NCBI RefSeq assembly: GCF_021347895.1
Contig: NC_067126.1
Location: 31,818,482 to 31,882,481, forward strand
Direction: 5' to 3'
DNA length: 64,000 nt
Source of the DNA: Acanthochromis polyacanthus
Lineage: Eukaryota > Chordata > Actinopteri > Pomacentridae
Shown: piece by piece, positions 52,601-63,416 of the stretch
How the letters are laid out: every line of letters begins with the position of its first letter
Numbering within the stretch: the first letter of the stretch is position 1
Notes under the pieces: model-generated
Databases searched by the model: none
Told to the model about the DNA's origin: nothing
Seen by the model: only the letters and a program-made list of their open reading frames with translations
Made by a program: the position numbers and the translations under genes

Positions 52601-55600
52601 CGCCACATGGAGATGCAGTGTGCACGCTAATGAACCTCTGCGTGCCTGCGTGAGAGCATATGGACAGGGAAGCTGAAGAGAGGATGGAGAGACATGAGTC
52701 AGAAGGCCAGACTCAGGCCTCCTCTCACAGCCGCTGACAATGAGACAGGGGGGAGATGGGGAGAGCCAGAGAGGCAGAGAAGAGAGAGGGGGGAGGAGAG
52801 GAGGCGATGATGGACTGAAAGGGAGGCCCACTGGTGGCTCATGTTCTCCATCTACTTTTGCCCTCCTTTGCTTGTCAAAGCCTTTCCCTATCCCCACAGA
52901 CTGGGAAGAGAGAGGGTTTTTTCCCTGCTGTGCAGCTATCAGGAGATAATCATCTGCTGCTCAGTGTTCCACACAGACAATCAGGACTAGAGTGAACAAT
53001 AAGACAAGCGTCCACATGGGGGAGTTCAAAAAATACCAAGCAGACCTTCATATACAACATATTTCCTACATTAGATGCTGTCATGTGTTACAGTTTGCAA
53101 AACACGTCAATAGTATCATCAATCTGCTCTGCTAGAACTCAAGATTCTAATTGTACAAGGACAAATAGCTGTAAAGCATCCTGGACTGAAGCCTGCTGTG
53201 CCTCAGCCAAATCCTGAGTCTTTGCTACAGTGACACTCAGTTGTACTCTAAAGTCCATTATTTCACTCAACCTCTCTGGCTTTGCCAAATCTGAGGTGCC
53301 AAAGTTGTAAATAGTCCAACTGGAGTGAAGAAAATTGGGATATTAATGCTTAGCCACACTGTAAGCATAATATGAATGTCACTTTAAAAGGATTTCAATT
53401 TCACTGATGTGCACAACTGTCCATCCAGTTCAGATTTAACCCTTTAAGCTTCAGTCAATTCCAGCCGTTTTCAGTACAAAAAATCGCTAATATTCTATTT
53501 TTAAATAAAAAAAATTACGAAAAATACGGGGAATATTGGACGCGCATCGGGAGGTGCATTTCCTTGAAAACGACCGATTCGGGGATTTTATACCGACTTC
53601 AGGACATGTTTTGGACAAAATAGTTTACTGGCTTGTGTCATCTGATGTAAAAGGTTGGATTATGGCCGTTTTTTGTGGAATCTTTTTTTTTGTGTGTAAT
53701 AATAAACCCGGAAATGTGAGTCGCGCTGTGTGCTTTGAAGCCGTGTATACAGAACGGATGGATGAATATTTGTTTTTGTCGGACAAATGTGTTTTTCTCA
53801 CCCGCTGTGGTAATCGCATCTGAAAGTGGTTTATACCGGCGGATTCATGAGAATCTAAGCTTTCCATCAGCGTATAGTGTTTGTATAATCGCGTTTGCAC
53901 CCGTCGGACATTCTTGAAATTCCTATGCAAATTAGTAGGTGTACCGCCGGCGGTACACTGAAGCTTAAAGGGTTAAAATGTGATTAATAAACAGTCAGAG
54001 TGTTATTCCTGCAGAACCTTGTGTTGTGCTTGAAAGCTCCAGAGCAGCGATTAAATGGACTTCACAATGACACTGCTTTGTGAGCAAATCATCCATTTTC
54101 ATGTTAGCGGCACAACTATTAGCTCAGTGTGAATTCCTGAGATCAGAAGGGTAACTTCTGATTACATACATATGATCATATTGAAACAATGTGATCAGTC
54201 AACTGGACAGAACACTCACAGGGATTGTAGTTGGAATATGTACACTTGAGCTTGTAATTGATGCAGGGATAGCAACTGGCATGGTCTGGCCATTAGGCAG
54301 CTGTAAGAGCACAGGGAAGGTACCAGACACCGGGCTGAAAGAAGAAAGAAAAGAAATCACAATGAGGTAAACAACAAACTATGTTCTAAATAACACATCA
54401 AATAGAGTATGTCATAAATTAAAGACAAGTTGACCACGATTAAATTAGGATAATGTCAACTGCAGGCAACAATCGATGAAAATTAAAATATAAGACAAAC
54501 CCAACTAAAAAACTAAAACTTAAAAAAGAAGGATTATTAAATGGACATTTCATTGCCACATCAAACATAATGACATCAGTATTGCCCACATATTTACAAC
54601 TGGTTTCCAAGTGGTTTTAGTCAGGGAAACATCTGGGGTTTTCACTAAATCATCAGTCTTCTCAAGCATTCCTTCAAATATTAAATATTTTTGTCAATGC
54701 AAAACATCTCTTCTATTATGCATGGAATCCAACAGGTCTTCAAATTGTTGTCAGATTCAAGTACAGCTGCTGGTAAAAGTCATTTTTGAATTATTGTATT
54801 TCTAGCATGGTATAATATTTCCTAAAACTTCTGATACAAATTCACTTATCCGGTGTATGTTATGGAGCTTAATACAACATTGGCTGCTTGTGCTCATCTA
54901 TACTGTGATTCACAATGTTTCTCAGTAAGTTTCTCTAAAGAAAAAATGGCATTGGCAGGAGGTTTTGATGCTGCACCTCTGTTAAATCCTGAAATCATCA
55001 AACAATTAGCAGAAGGTATTAGAGCAATATAAAGTTTTCAAGTAAGAACACTAACAGCGATGATTCTGTGAAAACTCCATTCATTTCCTTCACCACTCAG
55101 AATTAAACTGACTGACATTAATTGACTTTCGATATTTATATTTGAGCAACACTGATTTTGTCTTTGACGATGGAACTTGTGCGGCCTACAGCGGAAAAAA
55201 AAAGTTCTTGCATAGCACAAACAAATCAAAAGGAAACAAGCACATGCCTTATGAAATATGAGCCGACCGAAACAAAACTGCACAAAAAATGATTTTGAAA
55301 AAGAAAGGATGACTTAATAGAACTAGGATTTTAAAAAATGGACACATTGAGTTACTTACACTATAGGCCTATTAGTAGATGGGACTTGGGTAATAACAGA
55401 GCTAGATGTTGGCGATGGGAGAGCTTGCTGTATTACAACATTAGCCTCTGAGGTTGCTAGAAGTACATTGGGAACTTGGAGGGATGCAGGATGGACTATA
55501 GTGGATGTTGGCAGTGAGGCTGGCTGCAAAGATAAGTCCTGGAAACATCATACAAGACCTTAGCTGTAATAAGTTTTTAACAAACACCAGATTATTTGAT

Positions 55601-57462
55601 TACTGCCTATTATATGATGTTGCTATGTTACTCTATTGAGAAAATTAGGAATAGGAGTAGATTTGAGAAATATAATATTCACATTAGATTAAAATTAATA
55701 AAAACTCCACATAAGTCAAAGATGACTATTCATACCAGTTGATCTTTAAATTCCACAGCACATTACTGATCACAGAAACAGGATAACAATCATCTTCACA
55801 GCCTAGGAATCATTCTGTGATTAGTAAAAGCAGCTTTTTTAACATGTTTACCTTGTCATCATTTGTAGTGGACTCAGGGTGAGGCAGAGGACTATCTCGA
55901 TGTGCCTCTATAGTTGTGGGTTCCTCAATTTTGTTGCGTATGATCGGTGTCGCAAGAGGTGACAAATCCAGGGGTAACTATCGAACGGCAAGAAACGCAG
56001 ATCAGCAAAGAACCGAACATAAACATGTCAGATGATCTACTAACGGGTTTAACAGTGAGAACAACCTTTTTAATGTCATCTTCAGTCGCTTTTTTGAAGT
56101 CATGGTCGAACGGACTCGCAAGTTCGTTGAAGAGCCCGACCTCCTCACAGTTCTTCAAAAAGCGGGTGGGTGTGGGGGTTTGGTCTGAGATGGAGGAAAA
56201 CGTCAGTACAGCGAACACCAATCACATCTGCACATCCAAACCCGAAGCACACTCACCAGCAATGATAACACTGTCATTCCTCGCTGGGCCAAACTTCAAC
56301 GTCATCTCATGTTTGTGTTTGTGGACGGCCAAGTGGTCTTCATTTGTGAATCTCTATGTAAGATCAAAAACATAACGCAAGGATGAGATATGATCTTGAG
56401 GGATGGAATCTGGAAGAAATCGTTATTCTTACAATATTTAATAAGGTACAGCAACTAGAATTCCAGTTTTTCCATTCAAATTCTAGTCAAATATCTTTAG
56501 AGCCACTGACTCTTAACTCTGCTGAAGACGTGCTGCCTGTTGAAATGTTACTTCCAGAACCTTATTAAAAACTTCACCAGCACAAAGTGTTTCTTAAACT
56601 GTGTCCACCACACAACTTTTAGTCTTAGTAGACTAAATCACAGGAATGACACATAATTCAGCAAAACCACAAACAATAACCCCTAAAATAACTATGAAGA
56701 TGAGCAAACACCTGTAAAAATGAACTTCAAAGACTGAATGTTGAACGTCTTGAATTTAAGATTTAATAGTTGTATTAGAATGCATTAGCTAAGTTTGTGT
56801 TTACCTGGCAACTACGTGTATACAAACAAGACTAACAGTGAAAACAAAAATGTCATGTCTTCAATATTTTGGGGATCTGAAGAACACTTTATATATTGGA
56901 AGCTAAATCACATATAGTGAGTTTTTACACTATATTTTTTGAAGTGACAGCATGTAACTTTTATGTGTTTTAGCTCATAAAAACAAACCAAAGCATCTAT
57001 CAAATATGCAAGAATTGTTGCACAAAATCTACACCATTTGAAGGCAACAATGTAGGGGGAACTCAACCATAAACAAACGTTTCAACACAATTAAAATATT
57101 GCAACAGATAATACAACAATTAAATGTATCGATCACGGCAAAACCTTGGGATGACCAACTTAGCATAGTAAGAAACTTCCTTAGGGCCTTATTATTAAGA
57201 TATCTTGTTGTGCTGTCTTCTATACGGGACACTTGATAAAAAAAATTAGCTGTAATGCCAAACCATATATTCCAATCATTATTGAGCTCATATGGAGCAT
57301 TTTTCAGGTTATCTACAAAATCTAATGTGTGCATTTTTACTTAATCCTGTCTATAGTCAGAGTATTTAAATGTTTCACAAAAAAATAGCATATATAATAA
57401 CAGAGAGGACTTACCTGTCCACACCCAGGAGCAGTACATTGAAAAGGTTTATCATCACTCAT
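40395..57462 (-). CDS. atf2: ATF2, activating transcription factor 2 (bZIP), 11 coding exons
   Basis: Coding exons are 57462-57415, 56353-56257, 56184-56066, 55977-55852, 55523-55360, 54334-54220, 52403-52311, 48891-48655, 47677-47471, 44306-44201 and 40612-40395. They total 1530 nt, or 509 residues plus TGA. A C2H2 zinc finger lies at 9-31 (C9, C14, H27, H31), followed by the KHKHEMTLKF kinase-docking segment. The DQTPTPT motif holds the stress-kinase sites T51 and T53 (human T69 and T71). The basic region has the bZIP signature NRAAASRCR at 369-377, and a leucine zipper runs through L387, L394, L401, L408 and L415. In the family, JNK and p38 phosphorylation activates the protein, which binds CRE-like sites as a homodimer or with Jun. 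The length exceeds the 487 residues of the equivalent human form, chiefly through a proline-rich insert in exon 8. No frame break. Confidence 0.96.
40613..44200. other. atf2 intron 10 with retroposon-like segment
   Basis: 42060-42514 looks like a retroposon 3' region ending in an ATT run (42494-42514). 41776-41830 (TTCTCAACCAGGGGGTAC) resembles the end of a hAT-type repeat. 41000-41350 and 41430-41720 look unique and could be conserved non-coding DNA. No exon recognised. Confidence 0.4.
42060..42514 (+). mobile_element. Probable retroposon 3' region with ATT tail
   Basis: Ends with GAGAAGCACTTTGTGAACAC, GGTGCTACATAAAGAAAG and (TTA)n. This arrangement is typical of 3' ends of fish retroposons, which carry a short microsatellite tail. 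The 5' limit is uncertain and no coding part is present. Confidence 0.4.
44201..44306 (-). CDS. atf2: atf2 coding exon 10 (second half of leucine zipper)
   Basis: 106 nt encoding NEVTLLRNEVAQLKQLLLAH to MQKKSGYH. It carries zipper positions L408 and L415 and the segment known as a nuclear export signal in human ATF2. Donor GTGAGT, acceptor AG at 44307-44308. Confidence 0.96.
44639..45120 (+). mobile_element. tRNA-derived-type SINE with 12-bp target duplication and internal insertion
   Basis: It starts GCTGCACAGTGGAGTTGTGG and has the B-box-like GGTTCAAGTCC at 44692-44702. It continues through the well-known fish repeat (GGAGTTTGCATGTTCTCCCT, GGCGACCTGTCCAGGGTGTC) and ends GTATAGAGAATGGATGG. 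ATTTTCAGCATG occurs at 44627-44638 and 45121-45132 as an exact 12-bp duplication, supporting insertion by retroposition. About 163 bp at 44907-45069 interrupts the usual sequence. Confidence 0.8.
45345..45550. mobile_element. Palindromic MITE, copy 2
   Basis: A diverged relative of the element at 28.7 kb in the same orientation. It shares TTCTCATTCAATGCTTTTTA, ATTATTTTCTACATTGTA and the inner TTTTGATGACTTCAGTATTA. The right arm is inverted but decayed. Confidence 0.65.
47471..47677 (-). CDS. atf2: atf2 coding exon 9 (basic region and start of zipper)
   Basis: 69 codons, phase 0 at both ends. Runs ASPAPPAPNPPSTGGRRRR, then EDPDEKRRKFLERNRAAASR, CRQKRKVWVQSLEKKAEDLN and GQLQ. This is the DNA-binding exon, nearly identical to mammals over the basic region. 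Confidence 0.97.
47678..48654. other. atf2 intron 8
   Basis: AT-rich intron without a repeat or RNA gene that I recognise. Confidence 0.6.
48655..48891 (-). CDS. atf2: atf2 coding exon 8 (proline-rich, expanded)
   Basis: 79 codons, starting KLKATLSQQLPQVTNGDGGE and ending SLQQPATSTTETP. Both ends match human ATF2. The middle is a low-complexity Pro-Thr-Ala stretch (PVPTPAPAPTAVLTPVPTPT) in place of the non-repetitive human sequence. Confidence 0.93.
49560..49965 (-). mobile_element. Tc1/mariner relic
   Basis: GCATGATGCTGCCGCCACCA at 49573-49592 is the complement of the fish Tc1 transposase segment that encodes His-Gly-Gly-Gly-Ser-Ile-Met. 49830-49915 (TTTGTCATTTTGGGGTACTA, GGAATCCATTCAAGGTGAAA) resembles the element's end. 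The coding part is deleted and full of stops. Confidence 0.65.
51040..51420. other. GC-rich intragenic patch in atf2
   Basis: Marked GC enrichment in an AT-rich intron, with GGGTGGGGGCGGGGAGCGGG near 51070-51090 and several CpGs, followed by C-rich sequence. It could be an intragenic CpG island or a conserved element. No splice-bounded exon with recognisable protein was found. Confidence 0.4.
51451..51478. repeat. CA dinucleotide microsatellite
   Basis: About 14 consecutive CA units. Confidence 0.95.
52311..52403 (-). CDS. atf2: atf2 coding exon 7
   Basis: 31 codons: LVRPVTVVPNVPGIPGPPSP then QPQPAQSEAKL. The donor after CTG is GTATTT. Placing it there keeps the human length (SEAK, two residues, LKA). 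Confidence 0.93.
52404..54219. other. atf2 intron 6
   Basis: Holds a short CA-rich tract (52488-52525), a purine-rich tract (about 52742-52806) and a piggyBac-type MITE (53440-53972). No exon recognised. Confidence 0.5.
53440..53972. mobile_element. piggyBac-type MITE, 533 bp, flanked by TTAA
   Basis: Perfect 16-bp inverted ends (CCCTTTAAGCTTCAGT) are bounded by TTAA at 53436-53439 and 53973-53976, the piggyBac target. Just inside the right end is a 20-bp palindrome built from GTGTACCGCC. No transposase is present. An open frame at 53536-53823 crosses the interior but shows no piggyBac residues. Confidence 0.88.
54220..54334 (-). CDS. atf2: atf2 coding exon 6
   Basis: 115 nt encoding PVSGTFPVLLQLPNGQTMPV and AIPASITSSSVHIPTTIP. 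Donor GTGAGT. The first base completes the valine codon of exon 5. Confidence 0.95.
54335..55359. other. atf2 intron 5
   Basis: AT-rich, no feature recognised. Confidence 0.6.
55360..55523 (-). CDS. atf2: atf2 coding exon 5
   Basis: 164 nt encoding PASLPTSTIVHPASLQVPNV, then a Ser/Thr-rich stretch ending PSTNRPIV. Donor GTAAGT. Confidence 0.95.
55524..55851. other. atf2 intron 4
   Basis: 328 bp, no feature recognised. Confidence 0.6.
55852..55977 (-). CDS. atf2: atf2 coding exon 4
   Basis: 42 codons: LPLDLSPLATPIIRNKIEEP then HRDSPLPHPESTTNDDK. The Ser-Pro sites of the activation region are retained. The first residue is Leu where human has Met. Confidence 0.96.
56066..56184 (-). CDS. atf2: atf2 coding exon 3 (activation domain, JNK/p38 sites)
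   Basis: 119 nt encoding DQTPTPTRFLKNCEEVGLFN then DHDFKKATEDDIKK. Holds T51 and T53. The donor is a weaker GTTGTT, forced by the reading frame and by the neighbouring 88-bp intron. Confidence 0.96.
56257..56353 (-). CDS. atf2: atf2 coding exon 2 (zinc finger second half)
   Basis: 97 nt encoding RFTNEDHLAVHKHKHEMTLK then FGPARNDSVIIA. Zinc ligands H27 and H31 and the kinase-docking motif are here. Confidence 0.96.
57415..57462 (-). CDS. atf2: atf2 coding exon 1 (start codon, zinc finger first half)
   Basis: 16 codons, MSDDKPFQCTAPGCGQ, with C9 and C14. The exon runs on as 5' UTR to 57487. An in-frame TAA five codons upstream of this ATG, within the same exon, rules out the N-terminal extension present in the longest human form. 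Confidence 0.95.
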
Positions 57463-57487
57463 ATTAAGGAATTCCTGTTACCTCGCC
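57463..57487 (-). other. atf2: atf2 5' UTR part of exon 2
   Basis: The 25 nt between acceptor AG (57488-57489) and the ATG. It contains the in-frame stop noted for the first coding exon. Confidence 0.8.
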
Positions 57488-58185
57488 CTGAAATAAAACA
57501 CAGAAAGATAGAATTAGAAGATATTAGAAGCATAAATGTGCATCACTGTGTGTGTCAGGATGAACTGTTTATAGAACTGACTGCTGGTCCTTCAATGTGC
57601 ACAGTAACCATTATGGCTACAGCAAAAATGAATTTCACCACATGTAAGAGGCTGATAATAATGTCTAAATAGCGGCTGGTTGGAGTAGCACACTAAAAGT
57701 GAACGTCCTGAGAAAAGACAGCTGGAAATTTGGACAAAGCCTGCCGATGGAGGGCGGCTGCTGTGGTTGTTTACACCTCAGTGTCATCACACAAGACCGT
57801 CCTCGGTTCATTTATTTTGGTCGAAACACGCTACTGAGCCGAACATCCGCAGCTATTCTCTGCTAGCTCTTTTAGCTTCCAGCTTCTGAGCTGTAAATAC
57901 AACTACTGCTTTACGAAAAGCCATAAAAAGCAAACACCTACAACGTTACCACACAGAGTTAGCGATCATCTGTTTCCAGTCGTTTCCAAGGAATAGCCTG
58001 AGCCCTGCGTTAACATACAACCGTCGCCATATTAGCAACTAAAAATGACTGTAAACAGAGGACATGTCAACGTTTATTTCGAGACCGCTTCTTTGAGACG
58101 GACCACAAGTACCTAACGGTCCCAGAAATTATGTCGTTTACCACAGGTTTGTAGCCATTCGCTTTCGGTTTATGTGGTCACTTAC

Positions 58186-58262
58186 CTCTCAGCCACAACC
58201 CTTGATTTCCAAAATCCCACGGCTGAACCAAAGTATCGCGAGAACAGCTAGGACATTTCCGT
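58186..58262 (-). other. atf2: atf2 non-coding first exon (5' UTR)
   Basis: A good donor (GAG then GTAAGTGACC) lies at 58185 and below, giving an intron of about 700 bp to the coding exon. The 5' boundary is inferred from promoter-like sequence just beyond and is approximate. Confidence 0.55.
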
Positions 58263-58270
58263 AAACGTCA
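58236..58270 (-). promoter_or_regulatory. atf2: Putative atf2 promoter elements (TCGCGAGA, ETS-like, TGACGT)
   Basis: TCGCGAGA is at 58236-58243 and an ETS-like ACGGAAAT at 58262-58255 on the minus strand. TGACGT, the ATF/CRE half-site, is at 58270-58265. TCTCGCGAGA-type and ETS sites are common at TATA-less housekeeping promoters. No TATA box seen. Confidence 0.5.
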
Positions 58271-59250
58271 CACTCTCACAGACCCATCGGTAGAGTGAAT
58301 GACAGAGAGAGCCAACCAGATCTCTACTTTTTTCATCATTGACCCTCAAGAAGTAGTTTTAGAACCTTTATGTAGGGATAAATTTACACTATATCTGTTT
58401 TAATGGATATAAAAATACACTATTTCTACATTATACAGGTTTCTTCTCTGCTTTTTTTTTTAAATCACTTGAGTAAATTCTTGTGATTACTGAACAGAGA
58501 AAGTCTCCTGCTTTACTGAAATGTGTTCAAGTGTAAATTCTAAATTCCAGATATACAAACATGACCTTGCAAATTATGGTCGCACTGCACCTTGAATCTT
58601 TTGAATAATTTAAATATCTATATTTCATTTGAATACTGCCTTATGGTAGCTGTCTAACTTTTTAATATTAGCTTCCCTTATTATAGAACTATATAATCAC
58701 ATTTTGTTTTTATCTTCTATATTTGAACCCAGAATTTCTATTACAATAATAAAAATTTACCAGTACATACATCAGCATTTATTTTTTACCCAGTGTCTTC
58801 AACTAACCCAGCTATAAAAGGCTACTTTACTTAGCAATCAGTCTTTTATCACCAAGTTTAGGGATGCAACTCCCTACTGAAATCTTTCAAGGATTTTTAG
58901 GGACGTAAACCATCCAGTTATAAAAATCAAAGTGCATATCAGCAGCTCTCTAAACTTAAGGTAATATAATGGAATGTTCGGGGGGAGAATTTCTGACAAG
59001 CCAAAGCCCAAAAATACACAATTAGAAAAAAAAAATCATCCTCACTGCAACTATTGGACCTTACTGCTTACCAAGTGGCTATAGTAATCAGTACTACAAT
59101 TGACATTTTTAGAGTTAATTTTCTGCTTCAGCTTCAACCTAGCTCAACTAATAAAGGCAGCCTAGATTACAAATATCCAATGAGTAGATTTTTTCAGCTT
59201 TTGAAAGCTTGCAGGGACTTTCACAATGCAACAAAGTCAAAACCCATCGT
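58271..59250. other. Intergenic spacer atf2-atp5mc3
   Basis: Only about 1 kb separates the atf2 promoter from the likely atp5mc3 3' end. It is AT-rich, with no feature recognised. Confidence 0.5.
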
Positions 59251-59254
59251 TTAG

Positions 59255-59714
59255 CTTAATTAAATCATCTAGATTTATTCGGTGGCATTTACAAAAGCAA
59301 GCACTCACCTGCTGCCTAATTACAGTACTGTATAACTGCAGCTGAACCAAGAACTTATTGAGGTGGACCCTATAAAGCTTGTATGTTATGCTCTGAAAAA
59401 AAAACAAGGCTGATTCATGTCACGTCTAAGCAGCAGTTTCACAGAAAAGATGACATTCATGAAATCCAACTGCTTCCTGTTGTGTTAGCATGACATTCCA
59501 GACATAAAAGTTGCTGCCATTGGTAAATAGTCAAATACATGTATTTTAATTACGTAATTTCTTACATTTGTACAATACATGCTTTGCTTATTTCGACAGT
59601 GTCTGAAAGACTTGAAAATGTACATTTCCATGACACCAACACGGAACAATTTTGGTAGCCACAATAAAATATGTAGTCACATCTGTAATGAAAGAGTTGT
59701 TTGACAGCAGAGTT
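59255..59714 (-). other. atp5mc3: atp5mc3 3' UTR (inferred extent)
   Basis: Follows the stop codon. A minus-strand AATAAA at 59279-59274 is a candidate poly(A) signal, and an ATTAAA near 59545 is a nearer alternative. Confidence 0.4.
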
Positions 59715-61462
<1,748 letters not shown>

Positions 61463-61520
61463 TTTCTATTTTAGGTAGTTTTAACCGGTTCGGTCAAATC
61501 TGGTTGAAGCCCGGGTCTCT
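61463..61520 (-). other. atp5mc3: atp5mc3 5' UTR in second exon
   Basis: Bounded upstream by a strong acceptor (CTTCCCTCCTCAG) whose AG is at 61522-61521. Confidence 0.65.
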
Positions 61521-61720
61521 CTGAGGAGGGAAGACCGGAGAGAAGTAAGGTCAAACGAGTGTAAATATGCTCCACAGACGAAATAAACGCATTCATATGC
61601 ACATTCACATCCATTCTGCATGCTGTCCTCACTTGTGTGCTGCAATGTGAAGGTGGGAGAGAGGATGAAAAGGGATTTACAAAGATTCGCTTCTCATTCA
61701 AACTGCCATTACACACTTAC

Positions 61721-61765
61721 CGACTGCAGAGGTCGAACCACAGTGGAAGAGTGCGCCTGCGCCGT
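61721..61765 (-). other. atp5mc3: atp5mc3 non-coding first exon
   Basis: Ends in a near-consensus donor (TCG then GTAAGTGTG) at 61720, giving a 200-bp intron to the acceptor at 61521. The 5' limit is approximate. Confidence 0.6.
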
Positions 61766-61772
61766 GTGACGT
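61752..61772 (-). promoter_or_regulatory. atp5mc3: Putative atp5mc3 promoter (NRF-1-like and CRE-like sites)
   Basis: TGCGCCTGCGCC at 61752-61763 is one mismatch from the NRF-1 consensus common at nuclear genes for respiratory proteins. TGACGT follows at 61767-61772. No TATA box seen. Confidence 0.5.
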
Positions 61773-62170
61773 ATGTAGAGGCCCGGATGATGACTGTGGA
61801 AGGTCATTTCACGGAAACTTTATTTAAAACGAACACAGAAGCAATGTTCATTCACAAATTACTGGTTTTGTTCACACGTGTATTTAAGTATTAATAGATG
61901 CACCTTTATTTTGTGATTACAGTTAAGAAACAAAATTAAATGTTTTCAAAAGATATTTTTGTTGAAAAAGAAAACGACAGAGATAAAACAAGGATAAAAC
62001 AGGTAGGCTCAAGTTTTACTTTGGTTATTATTAGTTTTTATAAACTCCATCAAGAATATTGGCACTGTAAAGTTTGACACAGGTGAAGACAGGTAGCAAT
62101 ACAGGATGTGGCTTAAATTATTAGTCTGGTGTTTCTTTTTCTTTTATTTTCGAGTTCATAAAGATCAAAA

Positions 62171-62300
62171 ACAGACAGACAGACAGACAGACAGATAGAC
62201 AGATAGACAGATAGATAGACAGATAGATAGACAGATAGATAGACAGATAGATAGATAGACAGATACTTTATTCATCCTCTTGAGGAAATTCAAGGATGGA
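62171..62300 (+). repeat. GACA/GATA microsatellite attached to retroposon-like 3' end
   Basis: About 95 bp of ACAG and ATAG units (62171-62266), running directly into ACTTTATTCATCCTCTTGAG and GAAATTCAAGG. Confidence 0.9.
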
Positions 62301-63375
62301 ACTGGAATTACTTTTTACTGTCACTGCATAGTGTGCAACTAAAATAAGCTGCAATTATCTCAGTGCATTCACAGAATCAAATATTTCTTAAAAGTGCGAT
62401 AAGAAAAGTGCAAATATAAAGTATAATGTTAGTAGTTCTTTCAAAGATAGCTTGTTTGGTATATTAGGAATCATGAAACTTCTGGATATTACACATTGCT
62501 GAACATGTATGAGAAAGTAAAGCTTTAGTAGTGCAAAAATACATACAAAGAGCAATAATATGTAGACATATGCACGTATAATGCCAGTAAAATAAATAAA
62601 TTTAGTAAGTAAATCATACTGTGTATTTCCTTGCTTCAACACTAAAGTCTAGTGCTGACTATTCCTCTGAGTTTTGGTTCAGAAAAACAATAAAAAATGG
62701 ATAAGTAAACATGTGTGCTAAAGTTTATTTTAAGTTGCTGCCACATAGATTGTCCTGCTCCTAAAAATACTCAGTAGCGCCATCAAGGCAGGGCTGAAAA
62801 TAAAGCGAAACAAACGCACTTGTCACTCCTGGTTGAGGAGCATTTGCTAAAAACTACACCACCGTGCAGGAACACATTGACAGTTTTAGTCTGTTCACAG
62901 AATTTGCTGACAATGACAAAAGTATAGAATTTTACCTTAGTTTTTATGGGCATAATCACAATATATGTGACATCCAGGACTGCTGAGGCTTGTGAGTGTT
63001 TGTCTTTGTGGAGCAGATAACCCAGACTGAGGCAGGTTTACTTTTGGATTTATGTGCATTATCAACCGAAATAGCTCCACAGAAATGGCAGTATAGTGTT
63101 TGGTTTCTAATCTTGGCCCCAAGGATGAGCAAAATGTCACTCTTAGGATTGTTTTATCCAAAAAACAGAATGTTTTTGTGGAAATTCCAGTGTTTGAAGG
63201 TGCCAAATATGTCAGGTAAAATTTTGGGGGTGAAGCATCTAAAATGATACACAAAAGAGCAATTTTGTTTTCCAAGCTTAAACCTACATGAGGGAAAACT
63301 AGATTTTGAGGGTTTATTTGCTTTCTTTAATGTATTCACCACAACAAGGAAATATGCCCAACTACTGAGTTTTAG
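62301..63375. other. Gene-free stretch right of atp5mc3
   Basis: AT-rich, with no exon or repeat family recognised. Confidence 0.5.
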
Positions 63376-63383
63376 GTAATAAT

Positions 63384-63408
63384 TAGGGATCGGATCGGGA
63401 CATCCCTA
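63384..63408. mobile_element. 25-bp hAT relic with intact 8-bp target duplication
   Basis: TAGGGATCGGATC runs into GGGACATCCCTA, essentially two hAT terminal repeats back to back. GTAATAAT lies at 63376-63383 and again at 63409-63416. The ends match the 564-bp element at 37.4 kb (TAGGGATG). Confidence 0.75.
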
Positions 63409-63416
63409 GTAATAAT

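Larger units (their letters stand above)
56354..58185. other. atf2 introns around coding exon 1
   Basis: Two introns (56354-57414 and 57488-58185), AT-rich in the first and unremarkable in the second. No repeat family recognised. Confidence 0.5.

Noticed and set aside
53536..53823. A 95-codon frame inside the piggyBac-type MITE
   Set aside because: Lacks piggyBac transposase residues and is far too short; likely fortuitous.
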